Notes under the pieces: model-generated
What the model saw: the letters and a program-made list of their open reading frames with translations, nothing else
Told to the model about the DNA's origin: nothing
Databases searched by the model: none
In this document: positions 1 through 4,774 of the stretch, in pieces
Position numbering within the stretch: position 1 is the first letter of the stretch
Layout of the letters: each line of letters opens with the position of its first letter
Program-made: the position numbers and the translations under genes
Assembly (NCBI GenBank): GCA_964530195.1
Contig: CAZGXQ010000002.1
Span: forward strand, 1-7,180
Length of the DNA stretch: 7,180 bases
Source of the DNA: CAZGXQ01 sp964530195
GTDB taxonomy: Bacteria; Patescibacteriota; Minisyncoccia; Minisyncoccales; GBS-2
Direction: 5' to 3'

Positions 1-650
1 TTGTCAATTTTCTTTGTGGCATAACCTTGGCCCAAAGCACTCATTCTTGTGAATAAATCCAAATAGCCCTCGTTCAAATAATTCAGCAAAATTTCATCAG
101 ATTTAATAAATTTTTGCTCTGGGTCATTGTATAGGTCATAAACTCTATCTAAAATCCTTCCAATTTGGGAAAACCCCAATCCCATTCCAGAAATTGCATC
201 AGATAGGGGCCCTTCAAAATCAGTTTTTGAATTGTAAGATGCAACTTTAAATAAAGCAGTTGGCGCTGCAGGTGAAACATAAATTGTTTGGTTTGAATCT
301 GGAGCAATTGGTATTGTATCTGCCAAATTGTAAGAAACTCCGCCATCTGTTGAAATATAAATTCTAAACTTATCAAAAGGCATAAATCTTACTGGCGTGT
401 TTACTGAGTGAGCAAATCTTAATCCTTGCGCCAAAGTAATCGTGGTATCAGTAGGGTCAACAGTATCTGAAACATAAACAATTTCTGCGTTTTCTTCTCC
501 ATAATTTCCAATCAATAAAATGTCATTTTTCTTGAAACCTCTTCCAGATAAAACATTCAAAACCGTGTCGCCCACTGCGACTGGTTTTGCCAACATTGTT
601 TCTTCAAAATCTTCTAATGCTGGATTGGTAATGGTTAAATAAACTGCCAT
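1..650 (-). CDS. Virion protein with beta module, Ig-like domain and connector-like helical domain (3' end outside window)
   Basis: The frame opens at ATG 648-650 and stays open to the window edge, giving 216 visible residues. It follows the previous stop by 1 nt, so it is probably translationally coupled. Three parts are visible. Residues 1-90 form a beta module (VGDTVLNVLSGRGFKKNDIL, then TTITLAQGLRFAHSVNTPV) like those in the 190-aa and 418-aa proteins nearby. Residues 92-152 look like an Ig/fibronectin-type domain (FRIYISTDGGVSY, then ALFKVASYNSKTDFEGPLSD). Residues 160-216 are helical, with VYDLYNDPEQKFIKSDEILL followed by NYLNEGYLDLF. The pattern 'LxDP...F.sDElLxYLNEgxxdl' resembles helical phage head-tail adaptor proteins. 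A neck or tail-attachment role is inferred from that pattern and from the location; the gene is real with high confidence, the role is tentative. Confidence 0.85.
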   Translation of the reverse strand, partial: MAVYLTITNPALEDFEETMLAKPVAVGDTVLNVLSGRGFKKNDILLIGNYGEENAEIVYVSDTVDPTDTTITLAQGLRFAHSVNTPVRFMPFDKFRIYISTDGGVSYNLADTIPIAPDSNQTIYVSPAAPTALFKVASYNSKTDFEGPLSDAISGMGLGFSQIGRILDRVYDLYNDPEQKFIKSDEILLNYLNEGYLDLFTRMSALGQGYATKKID

Positions 651-651
651 T

Positions 652-867
652 TTAGTAGAATTTATATTTTGCCCTGACCCGCTCTTTATAACTTCTAACG
701 ATTGATTTAATTTTTGACAAAGTGATAATTCCTAATTGTTTTGGAAAACTTGAAATTTTGCTAATATAATTCCACAAATTTATTTCAAAACTTCCTAATT
801 TCCACACATCCCATCTCTCTCTTTTTTCTCCATATAAAATTTGTCCCCATAAAACTTCTCCAAACAT
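652..867 (-). CDS. Small MFGE-family protein, second copy (71 aa)
   Basis: A 71-residue protein starting at ATG 865-867, 1 nt after the stop of the LamG gene; its own stop lies 1 nt before the next start. Its first 16 residues (MFGEVLWGQILYGEKR) match the start of the 109-aa protein at 2599-2928 (MFGEALYGEILFGGKR), so the two are paralogues. The rest is basic and aromatic, with a Lys/Arg-rich end (SYKERVRAKYKFY). 'SF' recurs 14 residues apart (26-27 and 40-41), perhaps a worn remnant of the 14-residue repeat of its paralogue. AAGGTGAT lies directly before the ATG, too close to be a normal ribosome site, so coupling to the upstream gene is more likely. I do not recognise the family; the regular glycines suggest a short structured virion peptide. 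Function unknown. Confidence 0.75.
   Translation of the reverse strand: MFGEVLWGQILYGEKRERWDVWKLGSFEINLWNYISKISSFPKQLGIITLSKIKSIVRSYKERVRAKYKFY
675..680 (-). promoter_or_regulatory. GGGTCA motif before the 650 start
   Basis: GGGTCA on the coding strand, 24 nt before ATG 650, inside the end of the 71-aa MFGE gene. It lies in the 20-nt loop of a possible A/T-rich hairpin: TAGAA/TTCTA (693-697 with 656-660), a 1x1 mismatch, then TTATA/TATAA (687-691 with 662-666). The pairing is seen in the sequence; any function is inferred. Confidence 0.35.
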
Positions 868-868
868 A

Positions 869-2020
869 TCACCTTATGAAAAACATTGGAACAATGGATG
901 ACCTCTTTTCTAAAGGACCTGCAGAACTAAATGCTGGTTCGGGGGAAACTCTTTTTCTTACTAAAACCTTTCCTGGTTCTTCAAGGGTAGTATGTCCATA
1001 GTAATTGTATAGGTCTAAAATTTCTGAGGCGGATAATGCTCGATTATAAAAGTGAACTTCATCAATTATTCCATTAAAGTATCGACTATCTAAGGTATTA
1101 CCCCCAATATCTATGATACTATTAGCATTAAGAGACACAGTTACACTGGTTTGGGTATTTTCTAAAACTCCATTAACATACACTTTTTTCTCACCAGTCG
1201 ACTTTACTCTGGTAACAGCAAGGTGAATCCAATTCCCTGTATTAAGAGTTGAGTTCGAGAATAAAGTATGATAAGTTCCTGAACTATTTCCAGTTCCAAA
1301 AGCCAATTTATTATTCAAATACGCCATTGGAATCATATCATTTGCTGCACCTGCTACATCAGACCAAACAATTCCATTCCCGTGATAAGCATGAGTATTG
1401 GTTAAAGAATTTACGCTTGTTTTAAGCCATAATTGAACAGTAAAATCATCTTGAATATTTCTACTTACTCTTACATAATCATTTACTCCATCAAAACCTA
1501 AAGCTTTTCCAAATTTTCCATCAACCCAAGTTGGCCCATTATATAAAGTTCCGTGATTATTGCTTCCAGAACTATCATAAGCAGTGGTTCCAGAACCTTC
1601 ATCAAAATGCCAACATCCAACTAAACCAGTTATTATCCTAATAAAAGTATTTTCAAGATTTGAATAATTTGTTGCTCCACTATTTCCAAAGTAAATATAA
1701 ATGTCTTTATCTGTATCCAAGTTATCCGCAACCTCAACCCAAATATAAGCCACTCTATTTGGTGAAGTCCCAGTAACACTTTCAACCCAAAAATCTAATA
1801 AAGTGCCATTTGGAAGAGCAAATCTTAAATCTCCTCCTTGATTTTTTCCTGATGGAAAAATTTCAGATGCTCCTTCCAAATGAAAATCTGCTCCACTTGC
1901 CCCAGAACTCTCACCAACTTTTAAAAGAACTTGGTAATTGGTTCCAGCACCAGAAGAACCAGAAATGGTTATTCTTTTTCTATATTTCCATTGTGATAAA
2001 TTTAATGGGAATGATGGCAT
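869..2020 (-). CDS. DUF2341 + LamG (concanavalin A-like) virion adhesin
   Basis: I choose ATG 2018-2020 (383 aa), 4 nt after the previous stop. An upstream TTG at 2032 would add four residues and overlap the previous gene; numbering here is from that TTG. Residues 15-130 match DUF2341: it opens with WKYRKRITISG and continues with LRFALPNGTLLDFWVES, AYIWVEV and KDIYIYFGN. Residues 136-345 are a LamG/laminin-G-3 jelly roll: LVGCWHFDEGSGTTAYDSSG, then GPTWVDGKFGKALGFDGVND, NWIHLAVTR, KKVYVNGVL and the closing GIIDEVHFYNRALSASEI. A basic 40-residue tail ends the protein. LamG domains usually bind glycans or proteins, so attachment to the host surface is the best guess. No signal peptide is visible, which fits a virion component assembled in the cytoplasm. 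Domain calls are strong; the attachment role is inferred. Confidence 0.92.
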   Translation of the reverse strand: MPSFPLNLSQWKYRKRITISGSSGAGTNYQVLLKVGESSGASGADFHLEGASEIFPSGKNQGGDLRFALPNGTLLDFWVESVTGTSPNRVAYIWVEVADNLDTDKDIYIYFGNSGATNYSNLENTFIRIITGLVGCWHFDEGSGTTAYDSSGSNNHGTLYNGPTWVDGKFGKALGFDGVNDYVRVSRNIQDDFTVQLWLKTSVNSLTNTHAYHGNGIVWSDVAGAANDMIPMAYLNNKLAFGTGNSSGTYHTLFSNSTLNTGNWIHLAVTRVKSTGEKKVYVNGVLENTQTSVTVSLNANSIIDIGGNTLDSRYFNGIIDEVHFYNRALSASEILDLYNYYGHTTLEEPGKVLVRKRVSPEPAFSSAGPLEKRSSIVPMFFIR

Positions 2021-2024
2021 ATTT

Positions 2025-2597
2025 TTAACCAAGTAAAAAGTCCCAGGTGTCAGTATCTACTTTAACCAAAATTCCATATTGGTTTTGAATTGCAATCGTA
2101 TTCCCAAATGGTGCATTAATCGTCACTCCAGTTGCTCCCTGAATTGTCACATCTCCCGTTCCTCCTTTTTTAACATAAATTCTCGTTCCCACTGGAAATG
2201 GCGCATTGGCATTCGTTGGCACAGTTAAAGTCAAAGCTGAAGAAGAATTCATATTTATCAATTTTCCAGCATCAGCAAAAACTAAAGTGTAATTTGAAGT
2301 TTGCGTGTTAATTGGAATGTATTCTAACTCTTGTAAAATCGAAGCAAAAATTCTTAATTCAACCGAAGCTCCAGCAGCGTGAGCTGCAGGCGTTGTATCT
2401 TCCACTCCCCTTATTAAACCAGAAAAAGTATCTCCGCTTCTTGAACTAACTTCAATAATTTCATTGTCAATGATTATTCTAAAAGGTCCCCTTTCTGGAA
2501 ATTTTGCACCTTCTCCAGTGGCTACAGTCAATTGAGTGTCGGTTGCTGAAATTCCTTGTGCCAATGTAGATTTGGCAAAATTTTTTATCTGAAGCAT
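2025..2597 (-). CDS. Fibre-like virion protein (190 aa)
   Basis: ATG 2595-2597 follows the previous stop by 1 nt, with GGGTCA 12 nt upstream. Two parts are visible. Residues 10-85 form a beta module common at the start of phage fibre proteins: LAQGISATDTQLTVATGEGA, FPERGPFRIIIDNEIIEVSS, then GDTFSGLIRGVEDTTPAAHA. Residues 100-190 form a beta domain often found at the end of phage tail and head fibres: YTLVFADAGKLINMNSSSAL, TVPTNANAPFPVGTRIYV, GDVTIQGATGVTIN and a closing DTDTWDFLLG. I recognise both patterns from phage fibre proteins in general but cannot name a reference homologue. The protein is short for a fibre and lacks a long shaft, so it may be a small spike or a head fibre. It probably acts with the LamG protein encoded directly after it. 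Confidence 0.9.
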   Translation of the reverse strand: MLQIKNFAKSTLAQGISATDTQLTVATGEGAKFPERGPFRIIIDNEIIEVSSRSGDTFSGLIRGVEDTTPAAHAAGASVELRIFASILQELEYIPINTQTSNYTLVFADAGKLINMNSSSALTLTVPTNANAPFPVGTRIYVKKGGTGDVTIQGATGVTINAPFGNTIAIQNQYGILVKVDTDTWDFLLG

Positions 2598-2598
2598 T

Positions 2599-2928
2599 TC
2601 ATTGGTTTTTGACCCTAAATTTTACCCTGATTGGATAAAATAATACTTTCAATGCTTGTTTTATTCCTTCTAAAAAGTTGGCAAAAGAAGAAATTCTCTC
2701 AAGGTGTTTTCTAATGAAAATTGGCAACGCTCCCTGTCTTTCTAAAAATTTCCTAATGAAATTGGCAAAACTCGCTCCTCTTTCAATAAATGTTCTAATA
2801 AACATTGCCAATCCTCCTGTCCTGCTAACAAAATTGAAAATTACAATTGGTAAGTTCAATACTCTTTCAATGATGCTTATTCTTTTTCCTCCAAACAAAA
2901 TTTCTCCATATAATGCCTCACCAAACAT
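2599..2928 (-). CDS. Small MFGE-family protein with 14-residue repeats (109 aa)
   Basis: ATG 2926-2928 follows the stop of the 418-aa gene by 8 nt; a GGGTGA lies 18 nt upstream. The start, MFGEALYGEILFGGKR, is shared with the 71-aa protein at 652-867. Residues 25-94 consist of about five tandem 14-residue units with aromatic or aliphatic residues at fixed positions and an 'ER' pair in most units (21-22, 49-50, 63-64, 77-78; SR at 35-36). Typical units are SFANFIRKFLERQG and ALPIFIRKHLERIS. The pattern fits an amphipathic helix or repeated short helices with basic and hydrophobic faces; it lacks the long uninterrupted hydrophobic stretch of a membrane anchor. The C-terminus is basic (RVKFRVKNQ). 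I do not recognise a family. It may be a linker or adaptor seating the fibre-like protein encoded next. Confidence 0.8.
   Translation of the reverse strand: MFGEALYGEILFGGKRISIIERVLNLPIVIFNFVSRTGGLAMFIRTFIERGASFANFIRKFLERQGALPIFIRKHLERISSFANFLEGIKQALKVLFYPIRVKFRVKNQ
2610..2615 (-). promoter_or_regulatory. GGGTCA motif before the 2597 start
   Basis: GGGTCA followed by AAAA, 12 nt before ATG 2597, within the last codons of the 109-aa gene. A weak hairpin is possible: TTT and, after a 4-nt bulge, GGT on the 5' side pair with the AAAACC directly after the motif. This could arise by chance in AT-rich DNA. Confidence 0.35.
2647..2856 (-). repeat. 42-bp coding repeats (five 14-residue units)
   Basis: Codons 25-94 of the 109-aa protein repeat every 42 bp. 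Units 3 and 5 begin SFANF, units 1 and 4 carry LPI at the matching place, and units 2-4 share FIR followed by an ER pair. The DNA is less alike than the protein, so the array looks old or has been kept for protein structure. Period and register come from hand alignment. Confidence 0.75.
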
Positions 2929-2936
2929 AAACTTTT

Positions 2937-4193
2937 TTATGCTGTTTCACCCCTGCTTTGAATAAAAGTCGTGTTATTTCCTACTGCAGAAGCTCCAGCT
3001 GGCACCATCAATCTCACCCAAATTCCAAAATATCCACCTGGTGGAATATCGCCAATTTTTATTCCAGTATCTGCACTATTAGCATTTCCACCTTCTGCAT
3101 CCACAATTTCATTGTTTGCATTAACTTTTTTCCCAAACCACAAAAATGAAATTATTTTATTTGGTCCAATCGTTCCTAAAGTTGGGCCTCCGCTTCCTTG
3201 TTTTATTGTAATTGTCCTTGATGGATCGGTAGCATTTACCATTGCAGAATAAAGTTTTGAAAAAGTATTTGAGCTTAAAACCTCGGTTGTTCCACTTAAA
3301 GTGATAGTTTCTGAAATTGGATTTCCTGCTGCATCTAAACCTCTTAATAACATTATTCTTACATCTATGCCATCTGAAACTACAGCAATTTGGGAGTTAG
3401 CAGACATTGGGCTCATATTTCCTTGATTAGGATCGTTATCATCTGCACTATCTAACCCCCAACCAATTGAAACTGCCGCATTTGTAAATTGTTTTGCAAT
3501 CCAACTTACTACTGAAAACCAAGTATCTTCAGTGCTGGTATTTTTCCTGAAAAACTTTCGATAAAGAGTAATTCCAATAGTTGCTTGTTCTGCTGAAACA
3601 TCAGGAAAAAGATTGTTTTTCTTTGCAACTGTAGTTCCTATTGCGTAAGAATTAGTTAATCCAATTTCTAAAGTAAAAGTATTTCCAGAAATTGAAGTAA
3701 TTTTCCTTCTTTCTCTACTTGTTCCATCATCAATCACAATTTCATCACCAATTGAAACTGCCGCATTTGTAAATTGTTTTGCAATCCAACTCACTACTGA
3801 AAACCAAGTATCTGCGGTACTAGTATTTTTCCTGAAAAACTTCCGATAAAGAGTAATTCCAGTGGTGGCTTGTTCTGCTGAAACATCAGGAAAAAGATTG
3901 TTTTTCTTTGCAACTGTAGTTCCTATTGCGTAAGAATTAGTTAATCCAATTTCTAAAGTAAAAGTATTTTCAGAAATTGAAGTAATTTTCCTTCTTTCTC
4001 TACTTGTTCCATCGTCAATCACAATTTCATCACCAACTGAAAAACCGCCAGGATCATAAACTGAAATTGAGGTTGCTCCGCTATTTGCTGCAGCTGATAA
4101 TTGAGTAGCGGGAACTTGATTTGTTGTTATTGCTCCTCCAGATGAATTTTCTCCAGAAGAATAATAATCTTTTAATTGTTCTGGTGTAATCAC
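2937..4193 (-). CDS. Virion structural protein with internally duplicated segment (418 aa)
   Basis: The start is GTG 4191-4193, 26 nt after the previous stop, with GGGTCA 11 nt upstream. Domain order: a Ser/Thr/Asn-rich lead (1-35); a beta module (36-95: SGATSISVYDPGGFSVGDEI, then TFTLEIGLTNSYAIGTTV); a second segment (100-149: LFPDVSAEQATTGITLYRKF, TWFSVVSWIAKQ); then residues 55-149 repeated almost exactly as 150-244. After that come SADDNDPNQG, a domain 260-350 (DVRIMLLRGLDAAGNPISET, then ITLSGTTEV and RTITIKQGSGGPTLGTI), and a C-terminal domain with PPGGYFGIWVRLMVPAGAS. The 'LFPDVS..ea..G.T.YRkff.kN' and 'G.P.sEtitlsGtt' patterns occur in uncharacterised phage virion proteins. A capsid-surface or tail-accessory role is likely; the exact place in the particle is unknown. 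Confidence 0.9.
   Translation of the reverse strand: MITPEQLKDYYSSGENSSGGAITTNQVPATQLSAAANSGATSISVYDPGGFSVGDEIVIDDGTSRERRKITSISENTFTLEIGLTNSYAIGTTVAKKNNLFPDVSAEQATTGITLYRKFFRKNTSTADTWFSVVSWIAKQFTNAAVSIGDEIVIDDGTSRERRKITSISGNTFTLEIGLTNSYAIGTTVAKKNNLFPDVSAEQATIGITLYRKFFRKNTSTEDTWFSVVSWIAKQFTNAAVSIGWGLDSADDNDPNQGNMSPMSANSQIAVVSDGIDVRIMLLRGLDAAGNPISETITLSGTTEVLSSNTFSKLYSAMVNATDPSRTITIKQGSGGPTLGTIGPNKIISFLWFGKKVNANNEIVDAEGGNANSADTGIKIGDIPPGGYFGIWVRLMVPAGASAVGNNTTFIQSRGETA
3462..4031 (-). repeat. 285-bp in-frame tandem duplication (two copies)
   Basis: Positions 3462-3746 and 3747-4031 are direct tandem copies of 285 bp (95 codons) with about 11 differences by eye, roughly 96% identity. Only three differences change the protein (E/G in SISxNTF, T/I in ATxGI, A/E in STxDT). 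Homology runs about 11 bp past the end (ACCAAYTGAAA at 3747, 4032 and 3462). This short match at both ends is the likely crossover site. The second unit lacks the first strands of the beta module, so the copy is a domain fragment, not a whole domain. Confidence 0.95.
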
Positions 4194-4204
4194 GCTTTTA
4201 TTTT

Positions 4205-4210
4205 TGACCC
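4205..4210 (-). promoter_or_regulatory. GGGTCA motif before the 4193 GTG start
   Basis: GGGTCAAAAATAAAA lies in the non-coding gap, with the hexamer 11 nt before GTG 4193. There is no Shine-Dalgarno match otherwise. Only a trivial TTT/AAA pairing flanks it. The same 15-mer with one change (GCGTC...) occurs at the overlap of the two genes upstream, near 4455-4469. Confidence 0.4.
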
Positions 4211-4219
4211 TTTAAACTT

Positions 4220-4474
4220 TTATTTTTTCTTTCTTTTCTTTTTCTCTGGCTCTTTTATTTTCACTTTTGCCCCACAGCAAGGACATTCTATTTCTTCTGG
4301 CCATTCGCCCTCAAATTCAAAATAATCTTTCAATTTAATGGCGACATAATTTAAATCTTCCTCTCCGCCCCAAAAATCCATTGCTGTCCAGTGATGGCCA
4401 GAGGGTAATTCAAAAACCCTGCCATACATTCTGATTGAAATTGTGTTTGCTGTTTTATTTTTGACGCTCTTCAT
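4220..4474 (-). CDS. Small protein with CxxC knuckle and lysine-rich tail (84 aa)
   Basis: ATG 4472-4474 lies inside the previous gene and overlaps it by 20 nt, which suggests coupled translation. Residues 1-30 (KNKTANTISIRMYGRVFELP, then SGHHW) read like a small beta unit seen in short phage proteins. Residues 60-70 carry a single knuckle, ECPCCGAKVK (C64 and C67). The last twelve residues are nearly all Lys, Arg and Glu. One CxxC pair alone cannot complete a zinc site; it could bind zinc as a dimer or use nearby His28/His29. A later ATG at residue 16 (MYGRVFELP) is possible but would lose part of the first strand. I do not recognise a named family. The location just after the capsid genes suggests a minor virion or assembly protein. 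Confidence 0.75.
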   Translation of the reverse strand: MKSVKNKTANTISIRMYGRVFELPSGHHWTAMDFWGGEEDLNYVAIKLKDYFEFEGEWPEEIECPCCGAKVKIKEPEKKKRKKK

Positions 4475-4670
4475 AAAATTTTTTAACTTCTGAAGACTTT
4501 AAAACCTCCTCCTGAACTCTTTCAGGAGAAAGGCCCTTGTTTTTCAACCTTTGCATTATTTTGAAGGTTTCTTTTGCTTCGTGTTTTACTCTATCTCTTA
4601 ATTTTTCATTTACTTTTTCGTGAAATTTATCTTTGGCTTGCTTTATCTTCCAAAATAATTCTGTTGGCAT
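4455..4670 (-). CDS. Small helical charged protein after the capsid gene (71 aa)
   Basis: ATG 4668-4670 is preceded by AGGGGCGA, the most Shine-Dalgarno-like sequence in the window, which supports this start. The protein is almost wholly predicted helix, with dense Lys, Arg and Glu: FWKIKQAKDKFHEKVNEKLR, then KHEAKETFKIMQRL and a separate segment GLSPERVQEEVLKSSEVKKF. The Gly-Leu-Ser-Pro hinge near residues 46-49 divides two helices. It has no cysteine and no membrane segment. I do not recognise it. It is preceded by the 104-nt gap with stem-loops and overlaps the next gene by 20 nt. It could be a small capsid-associated or RNA/DNA-binding protein; that is a guess from charge alone. Confidence 0.75.
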   Translation of the reverse strand: MPTELFWKIKQAKDKFHEKVNEKLRDRVKHEAKETFKIMQRLKNKGLSPERVQEEVLKSSEVKKFYEERQK

Positions 4671-4730
4671 TCGCCCCTATTTTGAGGACTGACCCTCTTG
4701 TCCTCAAGTTAGAGGCGAAAAGCCTCTAAC
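4670..4730 (-). promoter_or_regulatory. Stem-loop leader with two exclusive folds before the 4670 start
   Basis: Two perfect inverted repeats abut. Hairpin A is GTTAGAGGC / GCCTCTAAC (4722-4730 with 4708-4716, 5-nt loop). Hairpin B is TTGAGGAC / GTCCTCAA (4700-4707 with 4682-4689, 10-nt loop AAGAGGGTCA). In an alternative fold the 3' arm of A, as TTCGCCTCTA (4719-4710), pairs over 10 bp with one G.U to TAGGGGCGAA (4679-4670), which holds the ribosome site and the A of the start codon. Hairpin B would then stack on top across a 2x2 internal loop. Fold A leaves the start free and the other hides it. Pairings are read directly; a switch is inferred. Confidence 0.55.
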
Positions 4731-4731
4731 C

Positions 4732-4751
4732 TCAGCCACAAGGAAAGCTGA
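4732..4751 (-). other. Weak stem-loop just after the capsid gene
   Basis: TCAGC (4747-4751 read on the minus strand) pairs with GCTGA (4732-4736) across a 10-nt loop, 23 nt after the capsid stop. There is no T-run after it, so it does not look like an intrinsic terminator. A 5-bp stem can be chance. Confidence 0.25.
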
Positions 4752-4774
4752 AAGAGAAAGAGAAATTTCAATCT

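Noticed and set aside
121..459. GGGTCA on the opposite strand at 121-126 and 454-459
   Set aside because: Both lie inside the left-edge gene and come from Asp-Pro codons (GAC CC); they are not near a start codon.
652..2601. Alternative genetic code with TGA read as an amino acid
   Set aside because: TGA ends the LamG gene at 869-871 and the 109-aa gene at 2599-2601, each time 1 nt before the ATG of the next gene, so it acts as a stop. No TAG stop is seen, but ten genes are too few to call TAG reassigned.
3462..4031. Diversity-generating retroelement template/variable repeat pair
   Set aside because: The copies are adjacent and in the same gene, the differences are not limited to adenines on either strand, and no reverse transcriptase is in the window.
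3462..4031. Duplication as a simple assembly artefact
   Set aside because: About 11 scattered, mostly synonymous differences between the copies are not expected from collapsed or repeated reads of one sequence. Read support should still be checked.
4682..4751. Intrinsic transcription terminator after the capsid gene
   Set aside because: The stems are good but no T-run follows any of them on the coding strand.
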